Part shown: positions 43,561-52,808 of the stretch, one piece after another | Layout of the letters: each line of letters starts with the position of its first letter | Numbering within the stretch: position 1 is the first letter of the stretch | Assembly (NCBI GenBank): GCA_017613275.1 | Contig: JAGAED010000017.1 | Span: forward strand, 1 to 64,000 | Direction: 5' to 3' | Origin: Clostridia bacterium | GTDB lineage: Bacteria; Bacillota; Clostridia; TANB77; CAG-508 | DNA length: 64,000 nucleotides | Made by a program: the position numbers and the translations under genes | Notes under the pieces: model-generated | The model's database searches: none | What the model saw: the letters and a program-made list of their open reading frames with translations, nothing else | What the model was told of the DNA's origin: nothing

Positions 43561-44790
43561 ATGAAAAAAATTTTAATTGGAATATTTTTACTCATAATTT
43601 TAACAATAATATATATTTATACACTTGCAATTTATAACATCCCAGATAGCATAATAATATTCGAAGGGGAAACAATAAAAGTCAACAATTTTCTGGGGTT
43701 CAGCATAGGGAATTCAGACAAAACAATAGAAACGTCATCTAGCAGCAGCAAAACAATCAACAATGCTGGCAAAACAACAATCGAAGTCAGTCTTTTTGAT
43801 AACTTTTTTATAAAAAACATGGAGGTGGACGTTTTGCCTAGAACCAAAGTTATTCCATCTGGAAATATTGCAGGAGTGAAACTTTATACAAGTGGAATTT
43901 TGGTAGTTGGAATGTCTGAAATTGAAGGCGAGGACAACAAAAAGCACAAACCATATGAAAATTCAGGCATAGAAGAAGGGGACTCTATAATTTCAATTGA
44001 TAACACAAAAATATCAACTACACAAGATTTAATTGATACTGTAAATGCGTCATCTGGCAAGGATTTGGCAATTGAATATGTTCATAACAATGCAACAGCA
44101 ACATGCAGTATTACACCTGTAAAAACATCAAATAATGAATATAAATTAGGGCTTTGGGTAAGGGATAGTGCTGCAGGTGTTGGAACAGTGACATTTTATG
44201 ACCCGTCAACTAAATGCTTTGGAGCCTTAGGCCATGGAATAACTGATATAGACACAGAAGAATTAATAAACATTGAATCTGGAGAATTTATTACAACACA
44301 AATATTGAATATCAAAAAAGGTGAAACCGGAAATCCAGGGCGAATTCAAGGTACAATAGACAATCAAACAAATATAGGAACAATATCTAAAAATACAAAA
44401 TTCGGAATATATGGCAAAGTAAGCAATCCGTCAGCCTTAAAAATAGATAGTTCCAAAGAGATGGAAGTTGCCTTGCGAGAAGAAATCAAAGAAGGACCTG
44501 CGAAAATACTTTGCAATTTAGATGGAAGCAGCACGAAAGAATACGACATAAAAATTGAAAGAATATACAGAGAAAACAACTATGACAACAAAAGCATGAA
44601 AATAAAAGTAACAGACGAAGAACTGCTGAACAAAACAGGAGGAATAATACAAGGGATGAGTGGGTCGCCAATAATCCAAAATGGGAAATTTGTTGGAGCA
44701 ATAACACATGTGCTAGTAAACAATCCCAAGGAAGGCTACGCAGTATTTGCAGACATAATGCTAAAACAAATTCGTGAAGTACAAACCTGA
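43561..44790 (+). CDS. spoIVB: SpoIVB serine peptidase
   Basis: SpoIVB is made in the forespore and secreted into the intermembrane space to start pro-sigma-K processing. The 409-residue protein has an N-terminal signal-anchor, a central PDZ domain (GIEEGDSIISIDNTKISTTQDLID) and a C-terminal S55 peptidase domain with GHGITD (histidine) and the nucleophile serine in QGMSGSPIIQNGKFVGAITH. AAAGGAGAGG is spaced for the ATG at 43561; an upstream in-frame ATG at 43513 lies in the promoter. The stop codon is inside a GGGACAC repeat. In Bacillus spo0A follows; here recN does. Confidence 0.94.
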   Translation: MKKILIGIFLLIILTIIYIYTLAIYNIPDSIIIFEGETIKVNNFLGFSIGNSDKTIETSSSSSKTINNAGKTTIEVSLFDNFFIKNMEVDVLPRTKVIPSGNIAGVKLYTSGILVVGMSEIEGEDNKKHKPYENSGIEEGDSIISIDNTKISTTQDLIDTVNASSGKDLAIEYVHNNATATCSITPVKTSNNEYKLGLWVRDSAAGVGTVTFYDPSTKCFGALGHGITDIDTEELINIESGEFITTQILNIKKGETGNPGRIQGTIDNQTNIGTISKNTKFGIYGKVSNPSALKIDSSKEMEVALREEIKEGPAKILCNLDGSSTKEYDIKIERIYRENNYDNKSMKIKVTDEELLNKTGGIIQGMSGSPIIQNGKFVGAITHVLVNNPKEGYAVFADIMLKQIREVQT

Positions 44791-44857
44791 CTTTTTGGGA
44801 CATTCCCCAAAAAACAGGTTTTCATGACTTTTTGAGAGTGTCTCCAAAAACAAGGTT
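44784..44857 (+). repeat. GGGACAC short repeats, copies d and e
   Basis: AACCTGACTTTTTGGGACAT, then TCCCCAAAAAACAGGTT (44784-44820) forms a hairpin and contains the spoIVB TGA stop. A second, decayed copy (ACTTTTTGAGAGTGTCTCC then AAAAACAAGGTT) follows at about 44826-44857. Copy d is the closest match in the window to the copy inside murB. Confidence 0.75.
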
Positions 44858-44886
44858 AAAAAATTTTAATTTTTTCTAAAAAGTTA

Positions 44887-44915
44887 TTGACAAAAAGATG
44901 TTCTAGAAATATAAT
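44887..44915 (+). promoter_or_regulatory. promoter of recN
   Basis: TTGACA (44887-44892), 17 bp, TATAAT (44910-44915): perfect consensus. No LexA box was identified with confidence. Confidence 0.85.
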
Positions 44916-44961
44916 AAAACACGAACAAGAATTCAACAAAAAGAATTTTGGAGGTTTTATT

Positions 44962-46593
44962 ATGATTTCAACATTACATATTAAAAATATAGGAATTATC
45001 GATGATTTAATTGTGGACTTAAATGAAGGTCTAAACGTACTTACAGGCGAAACAGGAGCTGGAAAAACTTTAATAATTGACGCAATAGAAATTATTTGTG
45101 GAGGACGTTTTTCTAAGGAAATGATCCGAAAAGGAGAAACAAATTCTTATATAGAATTGTGTATGTTTGAACCTGAAAATGAAAACTCAATGGACGGAAA
45201 TATCATAATATCTAGAGAAATTAGTACAAATGGAAAAAACATGTGTAAAATAAACGGCAGGATGGTTACAGTTGCAGAATTGAAAGACTTTATGGCTAAT
45301 TTCATAGAAATACATGGTCAAAATAAAAACCAAGAGCTTTTGAACAATAAAACACATCTAGCATGCTTGGATGGATTTATTGGCGAGGAAATAAAGCCTA
45401 TAAAAGATGAATATAAAGCGAAATTTGCTAGGTTTAATGAAATAAAACAAGAGTTGAAGCAAAATTATGGAGACGATAAGGAAAAAGAACGCAAACTAGA
45501 TTTGTTGAAATATCAAATAGAAGAAATTGAGCAGGCTAACCTAAAAAAAGGCGAAGAACAGGAACTAGAAGAAAAACGTAATTTAATGTTAAATGCCGAA
45601 AAAATAACCCAAAATCTAAACCAAGCTGACCAAGTGCTTAGTGAGCAAGGAATTGACGCTCTTAGCATTGCAATAAAAAGCTTGGAAAAAATTGAAAATA
45701 TAGATGAAAAATATGAAAAAATATCAAGTAATTTAAAAAGTTTATATTACGAATTACAAGAAGTTTCAAGGGATTTAAGCTCTTATAATGATGAAATATA
45801 TTTTGACGAAGAAGAGAGAAACGAAACAGAAGAAAGGCTAGATTTAATTCATTCTTTAAAAAGAAAATATGGAAACACAATTGAAGAGATTTTACAATAT
45901 AAAGAAGAAATTGAACAAGAAGTTGAACATATTGAAAATCTAGATGAATACAACAAAAAACTAAAACAAGAACAAGCAAAGTTAAAAGACGAGATGAACG
46001 ATTTAGCACTAAAAATTCACAAAATTAGAGAACAAAAGGCAAAAATTTTAAGTGAAAACATAAACAAAGAATTGAAGGATTTGGAAATGAAAAATGCAAA
46101 AATAAATGTGCATGTAGATTTCCAAGAAAATGAATTTTATAAAACTGGAAAAGACGAGGTAGAATTTTATATTTCAACAAATGTTGGAGAAGACGAAAAA
46201 GAACTTGCTAAAATAGCTTCAGGTGGGGAAATTTCTAGAATTATGCTTGCTATTAAAAAAGTTTTGGCAGAAACTGACAAAATGCCAGTCCTAATATTTG
46301 ACGAAATAGACACAGGTATAAGTGGAAATGCTGCAAATATGGTTGCGAAAAAATTAAGCGAAATATCTAAAAACCACCAAATTCTTTGTATATCTCACAT
46401 GCCTTCTGTTGCTGCAATGGCAGATTATAACTATTTTATTAGTAAAAAAGTTGTAGAAGAGAGAACTAACACAAGTATAAGATTACTTAATGAAGATGAA
46501 ATTATAAATGAAATTGCTAGAATTTCTTCTGGCCAAATAAATGATGTTACTATTAAATATGCTACTGAATTACGTTCTAAAAAAGTATCTTAA
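44962..46593 (+). CDS. recN: DNA repair protein RecN
   Basis: RecN (543 residues) is an SMC-like ATPase acting early at double-strand breaks. Walker A is GETGAGKTL near the N-terminus, a long coiled-coil spans about residues 150-370, and the C-terminal ABC signature and Walker B are IASGGEISRIMLAIK and VLIFDEIDTGISG. GGAGG precedes the ATG at 44962. The open frame extends upstream to 44887, but that TTG lies inside the promoter, so the longer form is not real. Confidence 0.95.
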   Translation: MISTLHIKNIGIIDDLIVDLNEGLNVLTGETGAGKTLIIDAIEIICGGRFSKEMIRKGETNSYIELCMFEPENENSMDGNIIISREISTNGKNMCKINGRMVTVAELKDFMANFIEIHGQNKNQELLNNKTHLACLDGFIGEEIKPIKDEYKAKFARFNEIKQELKQNYGDDKEKERKLDLLKYQIEEIEQANLKKGEEQELEEKRNLMLNAEKITQNLNQADQVLSEQGIDALSIAIKSLEKIENIDEKYEKISSNLKSLYYELQEVSRDLSSYNDEIYFDEEERNETEERLDLIHSLKRKYGNTIEEILQYKEEIEQEVEHIENLDEYNKKLKQEQAKLKDEMNDLALKIHKIREQKAKILSENINKELKDLEMKNAKINVHVDFQENEFYKTGKDEVEFYISTNVGEDEKELAKIASGGEISRIMLAIKKVLAETDKMPVLIFDEIDTGISGNAANMVAKKLSEISKNHQILCISHMPSVAAMADYNYFISKKVVEERTNTSIRLLNEDEIINEIARISSGQINDVTIKYATELRSKKVS

Positions 46594-46608
46594 TTATACA
46601 TGGTTAAG

Positions 46609-46635
46609 AGGCTAAATATATATTTAGCCTTTTTT
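46609..46635 (+). terminator. terminator after recN
   Basis: AGGCTAAAT (46609-46617) pairs with ATTTAGCCT (46622-46630) followed by T residues. Confidence 0.8.
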
Positions 46636-46705
46636 AGAAAATTTAGTAGATAATTCTGAATATTTATGGTAGAATGGACGAGTAAATTGATAAAAGGTGA
46701 TAGAA

Positions 46706-48610
46706 ATGTTAGAAAAGATAAACTCGTCACAGGATGTAAAAAAATTAAATATAAAAGAAAAAGAAATTTTAGCTGAAGAAATTCGAAAATATATAATAGG
46801 GGTTGTGTCTGAAAATGGAGGACATTTGGCCTCTAATTTGGGTGTTGTTGAACTTACAATAGCGTTAAATTCAGTATTTGACATCCCTTCTGATAAGTTA
46901 GTTTGGGATGTTGGACATCAGAGCTATGTACACAAAATTATTCATGGAAGACGCGAAGATCTAAAAAATATTCGTAAACTTGGTGGAATTGCAGGTTTCC
47001 CAAAGACTAACGAATCTGAGGCGGACTGTTTCAATACAGGTCATAGCAGTACGTCAATTTCCGCAGCACTTGGTATGGCAAGGGCTAGAGATATAAAAGG
47101 CGGAGATAATTCTGTAATAGCTGTAATTGGCGATGGCGCTTTAACAGGCGGTATGGCTATGGAGGCCCTAAATGACGCAGGCACAAGTAAAACAAATATC
47201 AAAGTCATTTTAAATGACAATGAAATGAGTATTTCAAAAAACATTGGTGGAATGAGCAGGTTTTTGGGAAAGCTTAGAACTAAAAGAACATATACAAAAT
47301 CAAATAATTCAATAAAAAGAGTTATTGAAAAAATACCTGTAATAGGAAAGCCAACAGTTAAAGTAATTAGAAGATTTAAAAGAAGTATAAAACAATTAGT
47401 AATTCCTAAAATGTACTTTGAAGACATTGGTTTTACATATTTAGGACCAGTTGATGGGCATAACATTGAGCAATTAGAGGATGTATTATCTTTAAGTAAA
47501 AGAGTGCTTGGACCAGTTTTGGTGCATGTTTTAACCCAAAAAGGTAAAGGCTATGAAATTGCGGAAAAAAATCCTGACAAATTTCATGCAACATCTCCTT
47601 TCAACATTGAAACAGGAGAACCCAAAAAGGAAAAGGAAAAAGACTTTTCATCTGTTTTTGGAGAAAAACTAATAGAACTTGCAAAGAAAAATGACAAAAT
47701 AGTTGCAATCACCGCAGCCATGAAAGATGGAACTGGATTAAAACAATTCAGGGAGGAATTTCCAAAAAGATTTTTTGATGTGGGAATTGCTGAACAACAC
47801 GCTATAACACTTGCTGCAGGTATGGCAAAAGAAGGTATAATACCAGTAGTACCAATATATTCGTCATTTTATCAAAGAGCGTATGACCAGGTAATACATG
47901 ATGTTGCAATTCAAAACTTACCAGTAGTAATGTGTGTTGATAGAGCTGGACTAGTGGGAGCAGACGGAGAAACACACCAAGGAATGTTAGATATGGCATT
48001 TTTCAGGCTTATTCCAAATTTAAATATAATGGCTCCAGCAGATTTTGATGAGCTAGAAAAAATGCTGGAATTCGCAGTAAATCTTGGAAAACCAGTTGTA
48101 ATAAGATATCCAAGAGGCGGGGAGTCTAAAATAAAAATAAATAATCATGAAAAAATAGAATTTGGAAAAGCAGAAATAATAAAAAACGATGAAAATACTG
48201 AAAAACAAGCAAAATCAAATAGTGAACAATCAAATAATGAATCAGTTAATAAAGAAGAACTTACAATAATTGCAATAGGAAATCAAGTGCCAAAAGCTAT
48301 TGCAATTGCAACAAAATTACAAGAAAAAGGTATTCAAGTAGAAGTAATAAATGCTAGATTCTTAAAACCATTAGATACTGAAACAATAAAAAAATCAATT
48401 TTAAAAACCAAAAATGTAATAACAATAGAAGATGGAACATGCATAAATGGGCTTGGAACAGCTATAAAAGAACTAATAGTGGACGAAAATCTTCAAAACG
48501 TTAAATTCAAAGCATTTGCATATCCAGATGAGTACATAAAACACGGCTCAGTAGCAGAATTAGAGAACATTTATGGTCAAGATATTGAAAGCATAGTAAA
48601 AAATATATAA
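46706..48610 (+). CDS. dxs: 1-deoxy-D-xylulose-5-phosphate synthase
   Basis: Dxs (634 residues) is the thiamine-diphosphate enzyme that opens the non-mevalonate isoprenoid pathway from pyruvate and glyceraldehyde-3-phosphate. Motifs: GHLASNLGVVELTIAL, WDVGHQSYVHKI, GDGALTGGMAMEALN (ThDP binding), FDVGIAEQHAITLAAGMA and RYPRGG. A charged, Ser/Asn-rich linker (about residues 490-520) joins the pyrimidine and C-terminal domains. AAAGGTG suits the ATG at 46706 better than the GTG at 46697, which is part of that SD. Dxr, the next enzyme, is not in this window. Confidence 0.95.
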   Translation: MLEKINSSQDVKKLNIKEKEILAEEIRKYIIGVVSENGGHLASNLGVVELTIALNSVFDIPSDKLVWDVGHQSYVHKIIHGRREDLKNIRKLGGIAGFPKTNESEADCFNTGHSSTSISAALGMARARDIKGGDNSVIAVIGDGALTGGMAMEALNDAGTSKTNIKVILNDNEMSISKNIGGMSRFLGKLRTKRTYTKSNNSIKRVIEKIPVIGKPTVKVIRRFKRSIKQLVIPKMYFEDIGFTYLGPVDGHNIEQLEDVLSLSKRVLGPVLVHVLTQKGKGYEIAEKNPDKFHATSPFNIETGEPKKEKEKDFSSVFGEKLIELAKKNDKIVAITAAMKDGTGLKQFREEFPKRFFDVGIAEQHAITLAAGMAKEGIIPVVPIYSSFYQRAYDQVIHDVAIQNLPVVMCVDRAGLVGADGETHQGMLDMAFFRLIPNLNIMAPADFDELEKMLEFAVNLGKPVVIRYPRGGESKIKINNHEKIEFGKAEIIKNDENTEKQAKSNSEQSNNESVNKEELTIIAIGNQVPKAIAIATKLQEKGIQVEVINARFLKPLDTETIKKSILKTKNVITIEDGTCINGLGTAIKELIVDENLQNVKFKAFAYPDEYIKHGSVAELENIYGQDIESIVKNI

Positions 48611-48614
48611 CTTA

Positions 48615-48670
48615 ACATTTTGAAAGTGTCCCCAAATGTCACTTAACTTTTTGGGACACTTTCAAAATGT
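48615..48670. repeat. GGGACAC short repeats, inverted pair (copies f and g)
   Basis: ACATTTTGAAAGTGTCCC (48615-48632) and GGGACACTTTCAAAATGT (48653-48670) are exact reverse complements. Placed 5 bp after the dxs stop, they form a hairpin that may end dxs transcription. Confidence 0.8.
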
Positions 48671-48684
48671 CACTCAAAGGTATC

Positions 48685-48713
48685 TTTACAATCATGTCGA
48701 ACTATGGTACAAT
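48685..48713 (+). promoter_or_regulatory. promoter of the orphan gene at 48747
   Basis: TTTACA (48685-48690), 17 bp, TACAAT (48708-48713). Confidence 0.6.
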
Positions 48714-48746
48714 TAAGCTACAAATTTTATTTTTGGAGGTGCTTTT

Positions 48747-49037
48747 ATGGGCAATTATCGGATATTAATTCGGCCAGTTATGTATGAACTTCACATCTTT
48801 AAGCTTGAAGTAGGAGTCGAAAATGTTTGGGACCTGAAAAAGGCAATTGACTTAGTACTTAAAGCAATTGAAGTATGTTGTTGCTATAAGGGATTTATCT
48901 ATTCTCCAGAAGAAAGTTTTCCCTGCATTGAACCAAATGTAGATGAGGAATATCCGATAGCGTCCGGATGTTTCATTAGGTTTATTTCGCATGAGGACGC
49001 GTTAAGATTCATAAAAAACATTGACCCCAATGGGTAA
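48747..49037 (+). CDS. uncharacterised 96-residue protein
   Basis: I do not recognise this protein. It is probably cytoplasmic, starts MGNYRILIRPVMYELHIF, contains a helix WDLKKAIDLVLKAIEVCCCYKGF with three consecutive cysteines, and ends ISHEDALRFIKNIDPNG. Its base composition is noticeably richer in G and C than its neighbours (for example codons CGG, GGG, TCC and GCG), so it may have been acquired. It has its own promoter, a good SD (TTGGAGGTG) and a strong terminator, so it is very likely a real expressed gene. Confidence 0.75.
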   Translation: MGNYRILIRPVMYELHIFKLEVGVENVWDLKKAIDLVLKAIEVCCCYKGFIYSPEESFPCIEPNVDEEYPIASGCFIRFISHEDALRFIKNIDPNG

Positions 49038-49076
49038 AAAACCAAAAAAAGAGCGTAATGCTCTTTTTTGGTTTTA
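49038..49076. terminator. bidirectional terminator between orphan gene and mutS2
   Basis: AAAACCAAAAAAAGAGC (49038-49054) pairs with GCTCTTTTTTGGTTTT (49060-49075) with one bulged A. Confidence 0.9.
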
Positions 49077-51440
49077 TTTTAATTCAACTATTGTTACTCC
49101 CATTTCGCCTTCGCCGAAAGTCCCCATTCTGTAGGACTTAACATGAGGGTTATGTTTTAAAAATGCGTGAATTCCTTGTTTTAATTTTCCGGTTCCTTTT
49201 CCGTGAACAATACGAACACTAGGGAGTTTAGCCATAGCACAGTCATCTAGGTATTTATCTATTAAAGCTGTTGCATCCAGCACATTTTCTCCAATTACAT
49301 TTATTTCGGAATTTATATTTTGTGACTTCGAAATTTTATAACTATAATTTGATTTTCCTTTATTATTAGATGTATTTTTTCCTTTATTTTCTTTAACCTT
49401 TTGCAAATTTGCAATATTTATGCTCATTTTTAAGCTACCAATTAAAACCTGAACTTCGTTATCTTTGGAGATATTAGAAACAACAACTCCTTCTTGGCCA
49501 AGAGTAGTTACAAAAACTTTTAAATTTGGTACTATTTCAGATTTGATAATCGGATTTGTTGCAACTGCAACATTTTTTGTTCCTATCTCATCAGAAGACG
49601 TGACTTTAATTTTATCATTTAAAGTATTTCTGATAGCATTTAATTCCTTTGAAGAAGCAGAGTTGGCTTGTTTTATCAATTCGTTTACATCATCTTTAGC
49701 ATCTAATAAAATTTTTCTAGCCTCAATTTTTGCATTAGTTATAATTTCACGAGCTTTTTCTTCTTTTTCCGTATTATCCTTGGCAAGTTTTTCGGTTAAT
49801 TTAGAAGCTTCTTCAAGCTTTTCAAAGATTTCTTGCTTTTCTTTTTCAATTTGAATCTTGTTATCATAAATACTTTTCAAAACAGTTTCAAATTTAACAT
49901 CATCAGAATTCAATAATTGCTTAGCTCTGTCAATTATATCAGCAGAAACGCCAAGCTTTTTACTAATCTCAAAAGCATTACTTCTTCCAGGAATTCCAAT
50001 CAAAAGCTTATAAGTTGGAGAAAGTGTTTCAATATCAAATTCAACAGATGCATTCTCAAAGCCGTCATTTACAAGGGCATATTTCTTCAATTCTTGGTAA
50101 TGAGTAGTTGCAATTGTTAGGGCATTTAAAATCTTAAAATGCTCTAAAATACTAATCGCAAGGTTTGCACCTTCAACTGGGTCAGTCCCAGAACCAAGCT
50201 CATCAACCAAAATCAAAGAATTTGCAGTTGCATTTTTAATAATATCTACAATATTCAAAATGTGAGAAGAGAAGGTACTGATAGATTCGCTAATACTTTG
50301 GTCATCTCCAATGTCAGCAAAAATATTGTCAAAAACATAAATAGAAGATCCATCATCTGCCGGAATATTTAATCCACTGCAAGCCATAAGACATATCAAA
50401 CCAGCGGTTTTTAAAGTGACAGTTTTTCCACCAGTATTTGGCCCTGTGATAATTAAACTTGTGAAATCTTTTCCCAATTCAAGGCTAATTGGAACAGCAC
50501 TTTCTTGGTTTAATAATGGATGTTTAACATTTTTTAAACTTATAAATTTCTCGTCATTTATAATTGGCTGAACAGCGTGCAAAGCCTTAGAATATTTAGC
50601 TTTAGCAAATATAAAATCTAAAACTCCAATTGTCTTAAAAGTTATTTCTAAGTTTTCAATATATGGTACAAAAAGGGCAGAAAGCTCTTTTATAATTTTT
50701 TCAATCTCTATTTTTTCTTCAATTTTAAGGTTATTAAGCTGATTGTTAAGTTCAAAAACTGAAAGTGGTTCAATAAAAACAGTAGAGCCTGTGCTAGAAA
50801 TATCATGTACCAACCCTTTAACCTGAGAGCGATATTCCTCTTTTACAGGTATAACATATCTTTCATTTCTAATTGTTATAATGCTTTCTTGAACATATTT
50901 TGAATTTTTTTGTAAAATACCATTCAAAGCAGTTTTGATATTTTGCTCAAACTTTCTTTGATTTCTTCTAATTTCTTTAAGTTTAGAAGACGCATCATCA
51001 CTAACTGTATTTTCGTCAATTACAATTTTAAAAATCTTGCTGTAAATATCATAATTTGTATAAAGCATCTCGTGCTCAGTTTTTAAAAATGGGTAATCCT
51101 CAATATTTACAAAATCTTGTGTAAAATACTTTTTCAAATCATCTGAAATTTTCAAAATTCTGGCTAAATCTAAAATTGCTTTCAAACTCAAAATACCAGA
51201 AGATGCAAGAATTTTTAAATACACTGTAATATCTGCAATTTCTTCAAGAGGTGGGTTGGAAGCCTTATATAAAACACTAACAGCTTCGTTTGTTTCATTT
51301 AGCATTTCTTGCACTTTTTCTTTATCATAAATTGGCAACAAATTTTTAGCATAATCCTTGCCTAAAAAAGTAACACAATACTTTTGCAAATCGTCTAAAA
51401 TTTTATTAAATTCCAATTTTTCTCTATATATATTATTCAT
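49074..51440 (-). CDS. mutS2: endonuclease MutS2
   Basis: MutS2 (788 residues) is a MutS-family ATPase with a C-terminal Smr nuclease domain; it suppresses recombination and in Bacillus also rescues collided ribosomes. Motifs: GPNTGGKTVTLKTAGL (Walker A), LVDELGSGTDPVEGANLA (Walker B), THYQELK, a coiled-coil with KOW-like VFVTTLGQEGVV region, and the Smr segment LPSVRIVHGKGTGKLKQGI with HGKGTG. It lacks the MutS mismatch-reading domain, as is normal. AAGGAG precedes the ATG at 51440. Only member of its transcript. Confidence 0.96.
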   Translation of the reverse strand: MNNIYREKLEFNKILDDLQKYCVTFLGKDYAKNLLPIYDKEKVQEMLNETNEAVSVLYKASNPPLEEIADITVYLKILASSGILSLKAILDLARILKISDDLKKYFTQDFVNIEDYPFLKTEHEMLYTNYDIYSKIFKIVIDENTVSDDASSKLKEIRRNQRKFEQNIKTALNGILQKNSKYVQESIITIRNERYVIPVKEEYRSQVKGLVHDISSTGSTVFIEPLSVFELNNQLNNLKIEEKIEIEKIIKELSALFVPYIENLEITFKTIGVLDFIFAKAKYSKALHAVQPIINDEKFISLKNVKHPLLNQESAVPISLELGKDFTSLIITGPNTGGKTVTLKTAGLICLMACSGLNIPADDGSSIYVFDNIFADIGDDQSISESISTFSSHILNIVDIIKNATANSLILVDELGSGTDPVEGANLAISILEHFKILNALTIATTHYQELKKYALVNDGFENASVEFDIETLSPTYKLLIGIPGRSNAFEISKKLGVSADIIDRAKQLLNSDDVKFETVLKSIYDNKIQIEKEKQEIFEKLEEASKLTEKLAKDNTEKEEKAREIITNAKIEARKILLDAKDDVNELIKQANSASSKELNAIRNTLNDKIKVTSSDEIGTKNVAVATNPIIKSEIVPNLKVFVTTLGQEGVVVSNISKDNEVQVLIGSLKMSINIANLQKVKENKGKNTSNNKGKSNYSYKISKSQNINSEINVIGENVLDATALIDKYLDDCAMAKLPSVRIVHGKGTGKLKQGIHAFLKHNPHVKSYRMGTFGEGEMGVTIVELK

Positions 51441-51507
51441 TTCAAAACTCCTTCTTAACTATTATACAAGTCTACACAAAATTAGTCAAATAAGCCCCTA
51501 AAAAGTA

Positions 51508-51536
51508 TAGACAAAAATATAAAAATAGTATAAAAT
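51508..51536 (+). promoter_or_regulatory. promoter of the LamG pseudopilin gene
   Basis: TAGACA (51508-51513), 17 bp, TAAAAT (51531-51536). Confidence 0.5.
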
Positions 51537-51570
51537 AATAACGTAATTTGTATTCAAAGGAGAAAAAGTT

Positions 51571-52785
51571 ATGGAGAAAATTAGAGATAACAAAGGGATA
51601 ACTTTAATAGTCTTGATAATAACAATAATAGTATTACTTATTATATCTGGAGTCTTGATTTCTGGTGCAATTAATGGAATCAACGAATCCGGCGAAAATA
51701 GATTGATAGCAGAACTTGAAAAAGTTCAACATGCTGTAACACAAAGATATTCAAAATATGAATTAACAAAAGATGCATCTATTCTTGTAGGAACAAAGGT
51801 GGACTTATCAAGCTTGACAGATGTGCCAGAATCAATAAATTGGAAAGTATTCCAAGTAACACAAGCAAGCGAAACTTCAACACATCCAGAAAGAAAATAT
51901 TACAGACTAGGCAAATCTGACCTAGAGAATTTGGGTTTAACAGGAGAACACAAAAGCTCTTCTTACATAGTAAATTACTATTCAGGAGAAGTATATGACG
52001 AAACAGAAAGACAAACAACAAGTGGAACAGTTTTATACAAATCTGCAATTGAAAACGAAGCAAGTGAACTTGGAGATGATATAATTACAGATGGTTTACT
52101 AGTTTACTATGATGCGATAAACAACACTGGAACAGGCCATAGCAATACAACAACAGTATGGAAAGACTTGAGTGGGAATGGCAGAGATGGTAAAATGACA
52201 GATGTAACAATGGGAAACAACTATGCACAATTTAATGGAACATCTTCTTGGGTAAACATGGGAGAAATAAATGATTTTACAAATCAAATATCAATTGAAA
52301 CCACGATAAACATTCCATCATCACAAAATGATAAACTTTCGGATATAATATGTAATCAGCATAATGGAGGTTTATGTTTAGAGTGTAAAAATGGACATAT
52401 GTATCTTATTATTTATTTAAATAATATCGGATACGTAGGTCTATATTGTGAAAATTCCATATCTTTTGATGAAATATTTCATGTTGTAGGAATGTATGAT
52501 GGACAAGATATGAAAATATATTTTAATGGTACAGAACAAGAAGATGTTACTTTATATTATAATAGCAATCCAAATCCAGATATTTTAAGTTCTCCTAGAA
52601 CTATAATTGGCCCACAGCTTAATACTGTTATGGCACTTGGGGTGAATCCAAGAGGAAATACTATGGAAAAAAATAAATATAAAGGAAAAATGTATGATAC
52701 AAAAATTTATAATAAAGCATTAACAGAAGATGAAGTAAAACACAATTATATCATAAACAAAAACAGATTTGGCATAGAAGAATAA
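51571..52785 (+). CDS. prepilin-like protein with C-terminal LamG-type domain
   Basis: 404 residues. The N-terminus NKGITLIVLIITIIVLLIISG (residues 7-27) is a class-III-signal-like prepilin helix: a G followed by ITLI, although the usual glutamate at +5 is valine. A stalk helix follows (NRLIAELEKVQHAVTQRYSKYE). From about residue 175 the chain is a LamG/concanavalin-A-like lectin domain (DGLLVYYDAINN, WKDLSGNGRDG, NYAQFNGTSSWVNMG, GMYDGQDMKIYFNG, KMYDTKIYNKALTEDEV). It may be a tip or minor pilin that binds glycans. AAAGGAG precedes the ATG. No prepilin peptidase is in the window. Confidence 0.82.
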   Translation: MEKIRDNKGITLIVLIITIIVLLIISGVLISGAINGINESGENRLIAELEKVQHAVTQRYSKYELTKDASILVGTKVDLSSLTDVPESINWKVFQVTQASETSTHPERKYYRLGKSDLENLGLTGEHKSSSYIVNYYSGEVYDETERQTTSGTVLYKSAIENEASELGDDIITDGLLVYYDAINNTGTGHSNTTTVWKDLSGNGRDGKMTDVTMGNNYAQFNGTSSWVNMGEINDFTNQISIETTINIPSSQNDKLSDIICNQHNGGLCLECKNGHMYLIIYLNNIGYVGLYCENSISFDEIFHVVGMYDGQDMKIYFNGTEQEDVTLYYNSNPNPDILSSPRTIIGPQLNTVMALGVNPRGNTMEKNKYKGKMYDTKIYNKALTEDEVKHNYIINKNRFGIEE

Positions 52786-52808
52786 AAAACTTAAAAGAAA
52801 GGCGAAAT

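Noticed and set aside
44887-44961. N-terminal extension of recN to a TTG at 44887
   Set aside because: These bases form a perfect TTGACA/TATAAT promoter, and a good SD precedes the ATG at 44962.
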